Positions 52,601-61,489 of a DNA stretch of 64,000 nt are shown here, in pieces. The notes below the pieces were generated by a model. The model searched no databases and had not been told where the DNA came from. It saw nothing but the letters and a program-made list of their open reading frames with translations. The position numbers and the translations under genes are program-made. Every line of letters starts with the position of its first letter. Position 1 is the first letter of the stretch. Source of the DNA: Cylindrospermum stagnale PCC 7417 (GTDB taxonomy: Bacteria > Cyanobacteriota > Cyanobacteriia > Cyanobacteriales > Nostocaceae); the NCBI RefSeq assembly GCF_000317535.1, contig NC_019757.1, positions 6,103,501-6,167,500 of the forward strand, in the 5' to 3' direction.

Positions 52601-55306
52601 TTTCACTTTGTCCAGCAGCGTTTTAGCGTGGTTTTGGACTATTTCAACGAATCTTTGCATTCCTGCAAAATCACCGCTCAAAAAAGCTGCCTCTGCTGCT
52701 TCTGAGTGCAGTGATAATGTCAGTTCATATTGACAATTCCAGCTATCTGCTGCTAAAAGTCCTAAACCCACTTGCAAATATTTAACAGCGGAATCGTGTG
52801 CTGTGGCTGCTTTCGCTCTCTGACCTGCGATGAGATTGAGTTGTGCAAGTTCATATTTTTCTGTTTCAGATATTAGTAATTCAGTACCGTAATTGAGTTG
52901 ATTAATTAAAGCAAATATATTTTCTTTGCGTTCTTCTGGTGTAGTATTTTGCAGCAATAATTGACCAATTTTCAGATGCGTTACTTTCTTTTGTTCATCG
53001 GGAATCAGAGAATACGCTGCTTGCTGCACTCTGTCGTGTAAAAACTTGTAGTCAACCTTGATGTCAGTTAAAGCAATTCCGCCAGATTCCTCTTGACTAA
53101 ACACTAAGGGAATTTTGTAGTCATGAGTTAAGGGCAAAATTAACCCAGCTTGCAGCGCTGACCACAATTGTGCCGCAGTTGTGAGGGAAGATGCTTCGTT
53201 GACGATCGCTAATACATCTAAGTTAAAGGTGTTGCCAATACAAGCCGCCAGTTTCAGGACTTTTTGCGTCTGGAGTGAGAGTTTGCGAATATTTCTCGCC
53301 ATTAATTCAACCACATTCAGGTCGCTAATGCCGATCGCTTGAATATGTTTAATATCCCACTGCCACATTCCAGACTCGAAGTCATAGGTTAACAAGTCTT
53401 CTTGATGCAGGGTTTTCAGCAGTTGCGTTAAGAAGAACGGATTCCCCCCAGTTTTGTGGAACAGTAACTCTGCTAGGGGTTTTGTGCATTCTGTGTCATT
53501 CAACGTATCGCCAACTAACGCTGCCACATCCGTTAACTGCAACGGTGCTAAAACGATGTTATTCACCACCGCACCTGCTGCTTGGATCTTGTCTAAACTG
53601 AGCATGAGTGGATGGGTGGGCGAAACTTCGTTATCGCGATATGCGCCGATTAACAGTAAATAGTTGCGTAGCTTGCCGCCGTAGGCATCGCGAACAGCGG
53701 GGCGTAGCCCATCGCCTTTGGTGCTGTGCGGAGTGCGATCGCGAACAGCGGGGCGTAGTCCATCGCCTTTGGTGCTGTGCGGAGTGCGATCGCGAACAGC
53801 GGGGCGTAGCCCATCGCAATCCGTCATCAATAACTCAATTAAGTTCAGCGATGCCAAATCAGCCCACTGTAAGTCATCCAAGAAAACAACCAGCGGATGA
53901 TCTTGCGTCGTGAATACCCCAATGAATTGCCCAAAGACGCGATTGAAGCGATTTTGAGATTCTGTCGCCCCCAGTTGTGTTACAGGTGGCTGAGTACCAA
54001 TAATTAGTTCGATTTCCGGAATCACATCGATAATGACCTGCCCATTCTCCCCCAACGCAGTTAACAGTTTCTCTTTCCACCCTTGGATTTGGGCAGCACT
54101 TTCGGTGAGCAATTGCTGAATCAAAGATTGGAACGCCTGAATCAACGACGCATAGGGAATATTGCGCTTGAACTGGTCAAACTTGCCTGTAATGAAATAA
54201 CCCCTTGCGCCCACAATCGGTTTATGAACTTCATTCACAACGCTTGTTTTGCCAATCCCTGAATAACCAGAGACGAGCATCATTTCGCTGCTACCACCTG
54301 CCACACCCTCAAAGGCAGTCATCAAAGTTGTTACTTCTGCCTTGCGTCCGTACAGAGTTTGCGGAATCAAAAAATGCCCAGATTTGTCCCGTCTTCCCGG
54401 CACAAAGTTTTCAATCTTGCCAGTCACTTGCAGCTGAAACAAGCATTCCTCTAAATCCGCTTTCAGTCCCCAAGCGCTTTGATACCGCTCCTCTGCTGTT
54501 TTTGCTAACAACTTCAAAATAATCGCACTAATCGCCTCTGGCACTTCTCCCAGAACACGACACACGGTTTCTTGACAGGGTGCGGCTGGCATTTTGGCAA
54601 TGTGACAGTGAATCAACTCCATCGGGTCAGCAGCATGAAACGGCAAAGTACCCGTCAGCATTTCATACAAGGTGACACCCAAAGAATAAAAGTCGGTGCG
54701 ATAGTCGCATACCCGGTTCATTCTACCCGTTTGCTCAGGTGACATATAAGCAAGAGTACCTTCGAGCAAATTAGGATTGCTCAAGGTTGAATTTTCTTGA
54801 TCAAGGCGCGAGGAAATACTGAAGTCAATCAGTTTAACTTCCCCAGATTCAGGATTAATTAAAATATTGTGTGGCTTAATATCTTTATGTATAATCTTTT
54901 GGGCGTGCAACTCTCCTAAGGTGTGCGCCAGATTAATCGCCACCTTGAGAAAAGTAATCAATGTAGTTGCTTGAGTTGCAATCACTTCCTTGAGCAAGTA
55001 ACCGGGAACGTATTCCAAAACCAAAGCCAGACCATGCTGATAATTCTTTAACTCATAAGGTTTAACAATGCCTGGAATTCGCAGCGGCTCAATGATTTGA
55101 TATTCGTGGCGCAGTCGAGCCACATCTTCTAGGGGTGGATGTTCGCACAGCAGAGTTTTGATCACGACAGAAGCGTTATCGGTTTCTCTCCGTCCACGAT
55201 AAATGACGGTTTTACTACCGGAGTGAAGGGTTTCAAGGAGTTGATAACCGGATAAAGTGGCTGTCATTGTATTCGGGGGCAATAGAAGTATCCTTAAAGT
55301 GCCCAT
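49634..55306 (-). CDS. Giant Ser/Thr kinase-ATPase-GAF-histidine kinase
   Basis: 1890 aa, of the multi-domain signal-transduction kinase type common in Nostoc. Order: Ser/Thr kinase (about 10-270; ALVLEYVPGYLLKEVI, IIHKDIKPHNILI, DFSISS); AAA ATPase (SGYSGIGKTSVVNEV near 345, FLDDLQWADLASLNLIELL); a long helical TPR-like region; a GAF domain (about 1450-1600; CLPLIHSLQFTGILYLENN); a coiled coil; and a histidine kinase (GVAHEINNPVNFIFGN with the phospho-His; DNGSGMP; GKGTGMGLSISYQIV). No receiver domain is attached. A triplicated 51-bp repeat at 53690-53840 adds an in-frame insert in the ATPase region. Its signal is unknown. Confidence 0.92.
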   Translation of the reverse strand: MGTLRILLLPPNTMTATLSGYQLLETLHSGSKTVIYRGRRETDNASVVIKTLLCEHPPLEDVARLRHEYQIIEPLRIPGIVKPYELKNYQHGLALVLEYVPGYLLKEVIATQATTLITFLKVAINLAHTLGELHAQKIIHKDIKPHNILINPESGEVKLIDFSISSRLDQENSTLSNPNLLEGTLAYMSPEQTGRMNRVCDYRTDFYSLGVTLYEMLTGTLPFHAADPMELIHCHIAKMPAAPCQETVCRVLGEVPEAISAIILKLLAKTAEERYQSAWGLKADLEECLFQLQVTGKIENFVPGRRDKSGHFLIPQTLYGRKAEVTTLMTAFEGVAGGSSEMMLVSGYSGIGKTSVVNEVHKPIVGARGYFITGKFDQFKRNIPYASLIQAFQSLIQQLLTESAAQIQGWKEKLLTALGENGQVIIDVIPEIELIIGTQPPVTQLGATESQNRFNRVFGQFIGVFTTQDHPLVVFLDDLQWADLASLNLIELLMTDCDGLRPAVRDRTPHSTKGDGLRPAVRDRTPHSTKGDGLRPAVRDAYGGKLRNYLLLIGAYRDNEVSPTHPLMLSLDKIQAAGAVVNNIVLAPLQLTDVAALVGDTLNDTECTKPLAELLFHKTGGNPFFLTQLLKTLHQEDLLTYDFESGMWQWDIKHIQAIGISDLNVVELMARNIRKLSLQTQKVLKLAACIGNTFNLDVLAIVNEASSLTTAAQLWSALQAGLILPLTHDYKIPLVFSQEESGGIALTDIKVDYKFLHDRVQQAAYSLIPDEQKKVTHLKIGQLLLQNTTPEERKENIFALINQLNYGTELLISETEKYELAQLNLIAGQRAKAATAHDSAVKYLQVGLGLLAADSWNCQYELTLSLHSEAAEAAFLSGDFAGMQRFVEIVQNHAKTLLDKVKVDEVQIQAYIGQNRLLEAVNIGLQALKLLGVEFPQEPNLSDIGQALGETAAILSGTQIEDLVDLPQMTDPYKLAAMRLISSIFAPAYMAAPELVPLTVCKQVNLSVQYGNASVSAFAYANYGLLLCGVVGDIDSGYQFGQLALALVSKLNAQEIKAKTLLIVNIFIRPWKDHLRETLEPLGSVYSSGMETGDLEFAAYGLLMYSCFAYFSGKELTVLEREMAINRDAIHKINQETPLHYLETYRQATLNLLGKNENPCFIKGEACDEQIAFILHEQAKDRLGVAYIYWHKLLLSYWFENYSEAIENTVIAEKYLDVVVGLPLVPLFHVYDSLVRLAVYPNSQESEQNAILDRVQANQEKMQKWAHYAPMNHLHKFYLVEAERHRVLGEKVEAMEMYDRAIALAKENEYIHEQALALELAAKFYLSWGKVAIAQTYMTDAYYAYSDWGAVAKVKDLEARYPQLIMRANTEKLETNYRQTIQTNSTTTGDSHILDLMTVMKASQVLSEEIVLSLLLEKMMKIVIENAGAQQGYFIAKHKNQWMLEAAGMLEGQEVSVVVNPADKPDLPLLPVALFNYVERTRKNLVLDNAVKDPRFAADAYITTHQSKSILCLPLIHSLQFTGILYLENNLIPGAFTPDRVKVLALLSAQISIAIDNARLYTNLQTYSQQLEAKSQELEAKNEAFQASETRSREKAEELAQYLHKLQQTQAQLVQTEKMSSLGQLVAGVAHEINNPVNFIFGNLTHANDYTQDVLGLLELYQKHYPTPHPEIQEEAEAIDLEFLLEDLPKLLSSMRVGADRIRQIVASLRNFSRMDEAEIKAVNIHDGIDSSLMILQHRFKAKSDRPGIEVITNYGNLPQVECYAGQLNQVFMNVLSNAIDALEESLINNPGQIATPSISINTEQVDNDQVEIRIADNGSGMPESVQQSLFNPFFTTKPVGKGTGMGLSISYQIVTEKHGGSLSCTSKPGEGTEFIIRIPVSQFSSDEKK
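53690..53840. repeat. In-frame 51-bp tandem repeat in the kinase gene
   Basis: CGCGAACAGCGGGGCGTAG begins at 53690, 53741 and 53791. The unit carries a HIP1 site and translates on the minus strand as DGLRPAVRDRTPHSTKG, repeated. The length keeps the frame. Confidence 0.85.
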
Positions 55307-55626
55307 GCAAGTTTATAACTACAGTATTTGAGACAAAACTACGCACTCTTTCACAAGCCGTTACAAATCCTAATTGATTCTCAAAGTAGCGTTAAAAGTT
55401 TGTAGTGAGGGCTTCAGCCCTCTCTATCTCCTGTGGTCGATAAGCGCAGTGTTCCATAGGAAATAGGAATTTAACCCGTTAAAACAGGTTAATTTTTTGT
55501 ATAGTTAAGTGTTAATGCTATTGCAGTTATTTAAAATATATAATAAACGTTAAGATGATGGTAGAAACAAGTCCTCGATTGATAGAGTTTATAAAAAGCT
55601 GAAATTATCTATCCGCATGGTGAGAA
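55307..55626. other. Spacer, divergent promoters
   Basis: 320 bp without a gene between the divergent kinase and toxin-antitoxin genes. AT-rich; the downstream part should hold the antitoxin promoter. Confidence 0.4.
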
Positions 55627-55917
55627 ATGGAAACTATAAAATTGCTGACACATATTGGTGCAGATGGGATATTACAAATCCAGACACATACAGATTTTAA
55701 AGATAAATCTGTAGAAGTGCTGTTAGTTGTGCAACCATTAGATAATATAAAAGTTTCATCTAAAGAGGAAAGTTTACCCAAATATAATGCTTGGGGAAAA
55801 CCTACCACTAAAAAATCAATTCAAGAAGCAATTAATAGAATGCAACAACTGCGGCAAGAAGTTGCTTTAGATAAAAACTCAATTCGTCAAATGATTGAAG
55901 AAGGCAGAAGATTTTAA
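55627..55917 (+). CDS. Antitoxin of a VapBC-like pair
   Basis: 96 aa. A beta-rich N-terminus (METIKLLTHIGADGILQIQT) is followed by a helical tail (KKSIQEAINRMQQLRQEVAL) that would wrap a toxin. It matches the class of cyanobacterial antitoxins upstream of PIN proteins. Its TAA overlaps the toxin ATG by one base (TAATG). Confidence 0.75.
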   Translation: METIKLLTHIGADGILQIQTHTDFKDKSVEVLLVVQPLDNIKVSSKEESLPKYNAWGKPTTKKSIQEAINRMQQLRQEVALDKNSIRQMIEEGRRF

Positions 55918-56330
55918 TGCAGTTTGTTTTAGATTGTTCTGTAGCAATTAGCTGGTGTTTGGTAGATGAAAATAATGATTATGCTAACGCGATATTAGCA
56001 ATAATACCTGATTCTGAAGCCTTTGTACCAGGAATTTGGTCACTGGAGATTGCTAATACTCTTGTTGTAGCTGAACGACGTAATCGCATGACCAAAGGAC
56101 AATCTGAGCAAGCTATTGTTTTGTTACAGTCTCTCTTAATTCAAGTTGATACAGCTACAGATACTAAAGCCTTAGATGCAACCCTAAATTTAGCAAGACA
56201 GGAAGGTTTAGCAGCTTATGATGCGGCTTATTTAGAATTAGCTTTGAGGTTGCAATTACCATTAGCAACACTTGATACTCGATTAGCAGAGGCAGCTACT
56301 CGCTGTGGTATTAGTTTGGAAATACATTAA
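55917..56330 (+). CDS. PIN-domain toxin (VapC type)
   Basis: 137 aa PIN ribonuclease. Acidic residues: Asp6 (FVLDCSVAISW), Glu in WSLEIANTLVVAERR, Asp in LAAYDAAYLELA and Asp in PLATLDTRLAEAA, which together form the metal site. It acts on RNA. Translationally coupled to the antitoxin just upstream. Confidence 0.88.
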   Translation: MQFVLDCSVAISWCLVDENNDYANAILAIIPDSEAFVPGIWSLEIANTLVVAERRNRMTKGQSEQAIVLLQSLLIQVDTATDTKALDATLNLARQEGLAAYDAAYLELALRLQLPLATLDTRLAEAATRCGISLEIH

Positions 56331-56494
56331 AAACGGTTCTTCCGCTTAAACGGGAGGTAGAACCTCCTAGAAGGCATTCCCAGTCTGAGACTGGGAACGA
56401 GGTAAATATTATATAGCGATTTTCAGATCAATGAGGTACAGTTTTAAATCGCAAAGTAGGGGCGGGGTTTCCCCGCCCTTTATTGTATTTCATC

Positions 56495-59245
56495 CTATCG
56501 GTTAATAGGTGATGGCTTCCAATTATCCAGCATTTCTCTAATAAATATCAATTCATTTAGATATTCACTCGCTTGAGATTTTTGACTCTTAAGAGTAGAA
56601 ACAATCTCATGAGATTCTGCTTCCCTGTTTACCCGTTCTATCAGCAAGTTGTCAAAATCAGCCTGAAATCTATTGATGTAATCATTGATTTGCTGTTCCC
56701 CTTTCCGAAAGTCTTCTCCTACTTGTTTTTCAATAACGCGCTCAAGTAACTTCAGGTTTCTCTGCACTTGCTCATCTATCTTTTTATGAATTCCTTGAGC
56801 AATCTGTCTTAAATCAATTTCATGGTAAAATACCTTTTCCTCATAAGGTACTTGTACTGTATAAACTTTATCAGGTTTACAGGGAATACTCTTTGTTTTT
56901 ACTTCGTCCTTAATTTTTACAACTACTTTTTGCTGTTCTTGAATCTTGGCATCAATACCAGAAAATTCAAACTTAGGAAACTGAATTGCATTAGTACCAA
57001 TTTCTACTTGTAAAGCATCACCAATAAACTCAGAAAGTTCATCAGAGATAGACTGGATTTCTTGTTGAATTTGTTTAACTAAGTCCTCACGAATCTTTGT
57101 TCCCTCTCTTACCAGTCTGTCTTGTGTGTCTAACCAGAAATTGTGGATAATAGGAGTGCAGTATTCATTAATAATTTTACCGATTTTCTCAGCATCTTCT
57201 TTGTTATTAGCCTTGATTTTATATCTGTCTGAATTTGAATCATCTTCAAAAAACGAACTGACTTTATTCAAGATAGCTAAGAGAAGGTTTTGGTTTTCTT
57301 TACTAGATAAAGAAATAGATTTTTTAAATTGATTTTCTGCTACCTTATCAATTTCTACTGCTATACGATTTTTAGCCATTTCTGCAAATTCATTAATTCC
57401 TTGGCTAAAGGTGGTGACTAATATTCGCTTTTGTGATTCTACAGACTTTTTTACATTTGCCACCTTATTCCTAGCTGAATCAGAACGTTGTTTATATGCC
57501 TCTATTTTTTTTTGTAATTCCGCAAATTCTAACTCCCATCCGCGAATTTCCGTAATCAGTGTATCAGCTACAGATTGAGCAGCTTTGTTAAAAACAGCCA
57601 AGACATCACTCAATAAATTCCATCCTGAATTTTGAGAGATATTTTGAATTACTGTATTTTGAATTTTGGGAATACCACTATCTTTTAAAGCTTGTGATGC
57701 AATTTTACGCGGTGCAGGTATAATCTGGTTTCCTTCTTCATCTTCAGTTGCATATCTAGCACTATAAAAAATCTTAAAGTCTTGAATATCGCTATCAGTT
57801 GCCTTTTCTTGAAGAATTAGCTTCGATAACAACCCTTGTCTTGCACTGGCTGAGTAAATGTTTGGTTCAGGAATGCCAAATTTAACTAAACTCTTTCTTA
57901 AAGATTCAATAACATCAGAAATAGGTCTATTACTTTCCTCTTTCCTATCTACTTTGTTAAGCACAAAATAAATTTGACCTGTATTCTGTAACAAAAAATC
58001 CCGACGCTGTTCAATTAAATCTTGAAGCAATTCTAAGTTTATATCGTCTTGGAAGGATGTGTAATCCAGAATAAATAAGATAGCATCACAGGTACGGAGT
58101 GCTTCTAGAGCAGTTTGTTTTAAATTTACTGTGTCAAAACTTTCGGCATCCCAATCATTTGGGCCAGGAGTATCAACTAAGGTAAAACCAGCTAGAGATG
58201 GCAATTTACTAATTGCTTCAATGGGATATTCTAATTCAAAGCGTATAGTTTGATCTGAATTTTTCTGAGTTTTTCGTATCTGATTTGTACGTTCTATAAA
58301 CTTATGCTTAATTTCTCCTGCATCACCGATTGCTAGAATGTGAGGATTTTCTTGTCTTTGTCGATATTCTAAAAGCCTGGGTGTTTGTCCCGCATCAATT
58401 GGACGGATATCTGTACGAAAAACTGTGCAAGCTTCCATGTCAGTTGCTAACACATCTGCACCAATTAAGGCATTGAGGAAAGTACTCTTACCTGCGTTCA
58501 TCGCTGCAATTACAGCTACCTGATATTTTTGTTTAACTAAGGCTTGCAAAGCTTTTGAAATACTATCTTCAACGCTTTGCAATCCTGGGGTACTATCTCC
58601 TTCTTTGAGTCTTCCCGCACGCAGTTCTTTTAGATAACTTAAGAGTCTGTTACCTGTAAAGTTAACTCTGTTATAGGTATCCTGAAATTCTTGAGAATAG
58701 GATTTCATTACTTGTTTCTCCTGATTAGGTTTTTTGTTTGGGGAAGTTTTTTCTTGTTTTGGTCTATCTGATGGAAATTCTGCTGTTTCTCTGGTAGATT
58801 TAACAGCTTTGGTGAAATTGCGTTCATAGTAATCACTAGGTACGCTAACTAATTCTTCATTGATTCGGGAGAGAACATTATTTGTATGTTCTACTGCTCC
58901 TATAAATTGCTTTAAGACATCTACTGTAGGTTCTCTATCAATCTCCCACATCAGATAAATCAAACTCTGTTGCAATCTCACTGCTAAACGCAAACAGTCT
59001 TTTTCTATTTCACTTAATGCGTGTTGACGAGTTAAATCATTAATCTGCTTTTTGCTTTCATCAGCAAATTTATGATATCTTTTCTCTAAATCTGCGTATT
59101 TTTCTGTTAATTCATTGGCAACTTGTCTGTGATGTTTGGCTGCTTGTCTGTCCTTTTCGCCAACAGCATGAGCAGTAAAAGCACCTGCAACAGCACCAAC
59201 GGCTACACCTACAGCACCGAAAACAAAAGGTAGGATAAAAATCAT
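56495..59245 (-). CDS. Dynamin-like GTPase
   Basis: 916 aa. A glycine-rich hydrophobic N-terminus (FVFGAVGVAVGAVAGAFTAH) is followed by coiled coil (30-90). GTPase motifs: G1 AAMNAGKSTFLNAL (GKST 252-255), G3 LVDTPGPND (358-364) and G4 LNKVDRKE (430-433). A long helical assembly region follows (about 560-900), with a conserved-looking VYTVQVPYEEKVFYHEIDLR. Bacterial dynamins remodel or protect membranes and some act in phage defence. It lies 19 bp behind the HNH-like membrane protein on the same strand, so the two form a likely operon. Confidence 0.88.
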   Translation of the reverse strand: MIFILPFVFGAVGVAVGAVAGAFTAHAVGEKDRQAAKHHRQVANELTEKYADLEKRYHKFADESKKQINDLTRQHALSEIEKDCLRLAVRLQQSLIYLMWEIDREPTVDVLKQFIGAVEHTNNVLSRINEELVSVPSDYYERNFTKAVKSTRETAEFPSDRPKQEKTSPNKKPNQEKQVMKSYSQEFQDTYNRVNFTGNRLLSYLKELRAGRLKEGDSTPGLQSVEDSISKALQALVKQKYQVAVIAAMNAGKSTFLNALIGADVLATDMEACTVFRTDIRPIDAGQTPRLLEYRQRQENPHILAIGDAGEIKHKFIERTNQIRKTQKNSDQTIRFELEYPIEAISKLPSLAGFTLVDTPGPNDWDAESFDTVNLKQTALEALRTCDAILFILDYTSFQDDINLELLQDLIEQRRDFLLQNTGQIYFVLNKVDRKEESNRPISDVIESLRKSLVKFGIPEPNIYSASARQGLLSKLILQEKATDSDIQDFKIFYSARYATEDEEGNQIIPAPRKIASQALKDSGIPKIQNTVIQNISQNSGWNLLSDVLAVFNKAAQSVADTLITEIRGWELEFAELQKKIEAYKQRSDSARNKVANVKKSVESQKRILVTTFSQGINEFAEMAKNRIAVEIDKVAENQFKKSISLSSKENQNLLLAILNKVSSFFEDDSNSDRYKIKANNKEDAEKIGKIINEYCTPIIHNFWLDTQDRLVREGTKIREDLVKQIQQEIQSISDELSEFIGDALQVEIGTNAIQFPKFEFSGIDAKIQEQQKVVVKIKDEVKTKSIPCKPDKVYTVQVPYEEKVFYHEIDLRQIAQGIHKKIDEQVQRNLKLLERVIEKQVGEDFRKGEQQINDYINRFQADFDNLLIERVNREAESHEIVSTLKSQKSQASEYLNELIFIREMLDNWKPSPINR

Positions 59246-59264
59246 AGATTTTTTGACTAATTAT

Positions 59265-60275
59265 CTAGGAATGAGGAGGAAGGTAAGGAAGTTGAGAATC
59301 AGGCAATAACTTACTATCTGCTGATGTGAGTCCTAAAGATTTCGCAATAGCGACTGATTCCCGCAAACGTTGCATAGCCCCTTCTACACCTGGTGCAATA
59401 GGGCGATTTGTAATGTTTTGATTAATTGCTTCCGCTTCAGCCAAAAATTCTAGATTTTTATTGTGTTCATAAATCAGTTCATTTTCAATTGCTTGCAAAT
59501 GCGCTAGTTCGTGCTGAGTTAAAGACTCGTAATATACTCTTACATCCTGTTTATGGTCATCGAGGATTTTGAAAAACTCGGAAACCATACCCGCAGCACC
59601 AACAACAGCTAATGCAGGTGCTACTGTGGTTAATAAAACTCCAATTGGTGGAAAAGCTGCTGCTAATGTTGCAGTTGCAAATGCTGTTGTACCCCCAACT
59701 GCACCACCGATAACGGTATCTTTTAACGTTGCTGTAGTCGCTTCCTGTGCAGAAATTTCGCCTCGGACTACACGCAGAGCATTAGTTAGAAGCGAAAAAG
59801 GAGCGGCTGTTAACGCACCTACAGCAGCCCCCATAGGTGCAGCTTGAAAACCGGCTTTGACAGCACCAGTTAGGTTGTCAAATTGCCATTTGGCATCTAA
59901 TCTCATTTTCTCTTGCCAAGTCATGGTTTTACTACCACGAGCAATATTGGCTTTGCCGTTCTCCCATTTGATATTGTTCGGATTATTAGAACCTCCTTTG
60001 CTGTGAGGTTTGATGTGACTAGCGTGCTTATCAGATAGGTACTGTTCGGCATTACTAGCCGCAGATTGGCTATCTATACCTGCGCGTTGAGAAGGGGGAA
60101 TCTTCTCTAACATTTCTTGGGCTTGTACTCTAGTTCTTGTAGGTTCACCAGGGCGAATTCCACTTTTATAAAATCTACGTGCTGTACTTAAAGGTAAATC
60201 CTGTAAATTGGCGTGGTGAATGTTGGTTGTCGCAGCAGCATTGACAGCAGCATTCCGCTGGGAATCTTCAGACAC
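59265..60275 (-). CDS. HNH-like protein with glycine-rich hydrophobic region
   Basis: 336 aa from the GTG at 60275. Residues 84-110 look like an HNH-type nuclease core lacking zinc cysteines (HASHIKPHSKGGSNNPNN, then KWENGKANIARG). Residues 137-235 hold several Gly/Ala-rich hydrophobic stretches (AAPMGAAVGALTAAPFSLL, VIGGAVGGTTAFATATLAAA, GVLLTTVAPALAVVGAAG) that could enter a membrane. The C-terminus is helical. It pairs with the dynamin-like GTPase downstream. Nuclease activity and membrane insertion are inferred. Confidence 0.72.
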   Translation of the reverse strand: MSEDSQRNAAVNAAATTNIHHANLQDLPLSTARRFYKSGIRPGEPTRTRVQAQEMLEKIPPSQRAGIDSQSAASNAEQYLSDKHASHIKPHSKGGSNNPNNIKWENGKANIARGSKTMTWQEKMRLDAKWQFDNLTGAVKAGFQAAPMGAAVGALTAAPFSLLTNALRVVRGEISAQEATTATLKDTVIGGAVGGTTAFATATLAAAFPPIGVLLTTVAPALAVVGAAGMVSEFFKILDDHKQDVRVYYESLTQHELAHLQAIENELIYEHNKNLEFLAEAEAINQNITNRPIAPGVEGAMQRLRESVAIAKSLGLTSADSKLLPDSQLPYLPPHS

Positions 60276-60592
60276 GGGTAATTACCTTTTTTAGTTTATT
60301 TTTTGCAATGTACTAATAATGGGCTGCCATCAAATTTAGTAGCAGCGTTTAATATCATAAATTATACTCAATGCTGGGAGAATATACTAATTCACGAATG
60401 AATATAAAGTTTAGGTAAATTTCAATTTGCATAAAACCGGGATTGAAACCCATACCGCTAGGGATTCCTGATGAGGTGGTGGATGAGGGCTTTAACTACG
60501 GATTTGGTGGCACAGATGCTAGAGGCTGAGGCTTTGGATTTAGAGATTAAAATAGAGTTATCAAAGGTAAGATTTAGTTTAAAGGAGGTTCT
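60276..60592. other. Spacer with eroded sequence and shared leader
   Basis: No intact gene. 60450-60525 looks like an eroded coding fragment. 60532-60582 is similar to 61107-61157. Confidence 0.4.
60532..60582 (+). repeat. Leader repeat before toxin-antitoxin unit 1
   Basis: TTTGGATTTAGAGATTAAAA and onward resembles TTTGAATTTAGAGATAAAAT at 61107, upstream of the next toxin-antitoxin pair. Confidence 0.6.
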
Positions 60593-60823
60593 ATGATGAC
60601 TTTACAAGAAATTATTAATTCTATTGAAAGTTTGCCTACAGAAGAGCGAGAGTATTTATTTGAGTTTCTTCGACAGCAACGAATTGAGAATCGGCGGGTT
60701 GAAATTTTGGCTAATGCTCAGGAGGTGATGCAGGCTTTTAAGGATGGAACAGCAACGCGGGGAAGCGTTGATGATTTGATTGCTGATTTACTAGGAGATG
60801 ATGATGGAAGTTGTCTGGAGTAG
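60593..60823 (+). CDS. Antitoxin-type small protein
   Basis: 76 aa (or 75 from the ATG at 60596, which has ideal spacing from GGAGG at 60584-60588). Helical: LQEIINSIESLPTEEREYLF, then EFLRQQRIENRRVEILAN and an acidic end. It overlaps the toxin gene that follows. It probably neutralises that toxin and represses the operon. Confidence 0.75.
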   Translation: MMTLQEIINSIESLPTEEREYLFEFLRQQRIENRRVEILANAQEVMQAFKDGTATRGSVDDLIADLLGDDDGSCLE

Positions 60824-61085
60824 TGGATTTAAGCGGTCTTTTAGGAAGATTACAAAGAATAACCCGCGATTAAAAAATCAAATTGTTAAGGTATTAAGGC
60901 TTTTGGCAGATGATCCATTTACACCGTCTTTGAAGTCTCATAAGTTAGGAGGAGATTTAGCGGGATTTTGGTCTTGTTCGGTTACTTATGATTGTAGAAT
61001 TATTTTTAATTTGACTGAGGATAAAAAGTTGTTAGAAATGGTTCTTTTATTGATTGATATTGGCAGTCACGATGAGGTTTATTAA
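60804..61085 (+). CDS. RelE/YafQ-type toxin
   Basis: 93 aa from ATG 60804 (MEVVWSSGFKRSFRKITKNN); two further ATGs lie just upstream at 60798 and 60801. RelE fold: helices with LKNQIVKVLRLLADDPFTPS, then HKLGGDLAGFWSCSVTYDCR and IIFNLTEDKKLL, ending IGSHDEVY. Such toxins cut mRNA on the ribosome; the C-terminal His fits a YafQ-type active site. It overlaps the antitoxin gene. Confidence 0.87.
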   Translation: MEVVWSSGFKRSFRKITKNNPRLKNQIVKVLRLLADDPFTPSLKSHKLGGDLAGFWSCSVTYDCRIIFNLTEDKKLLEMVLLLIDIGSHDEVY

Positions 61086-61106
61086 ATGGTAAAATCGAGA
61101 CAGAGT

Positions 61107-61157
61107 CTTTGAATTTAGAGATAAAATACAGTTAGTAAAGGTAGGTTTTGCTTTAGA
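61107..61157 (+). repeat. Leader repeat before toxin-antitoxin unit 2
   Basis: Second copy of the sequence at 60532-60582, about 80 percent alike by eye, ahead of the 94-aa antitoxin gene. Confidence 0.6.
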
Positions 61158-61204
61158 CGAGCTTACGCGAGATAATTTAAAAACAGAGTTATAGGAAAAA
61201 TATT

Positions 61205-61489
61205 ATGCAAGCATACAAACTCAAAGGAAAAATTGACTCATCTGGTAACTTGGTAATTACCGAACCTGTGAATTTACCCCCCGGAGATGTGGAGGTGATA
61301 GTCTGGTCAACTGCTGAGACGCTTGATAATACTAAAGTCCCAGCAAGTGAACCAGCACCAGAAACACCAAAGAGAAAATCTAGGATAAAAGCATTTGAGG
61401 GTTTATTTGAAAATGCCCCACCCGTTCCAGCAGACTTTGATCCAGAACAAGCCAAATGGGAATATTTAAAGGAGAAACATAACCTGTGA
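61205..61489 (+). CDS. Antitoxin of a PIN-toxin pair
   Basis: 94 aa. The beta-rich start (MQAYKLKGKIDSSGNLVITE, PVNLPPGDVEVIVW) resembles cyanobacterial AbrB-like or DUF antitoxins; a proline-rich linker and a helical tail (WEYLKEKHNL) follow. The stop overlaps the GTG of the toxin gene by four bases. Confidence 0.75.
   Translation: MQAYKLKGKIDSSGNLVITEPVNLPPGDVEVIVWSTAETLDNTKVPASEPAPETPKRKSRIKAFEGLFENAPPVPADFDPEQAKWEYLKEKHNL

Noticed and set aside
53608-53913. Plus-strand ORF over the kinase repeat
   Set aside because: It is produced by the HIP1-containing tandem repeat and lies within the kinase gene.
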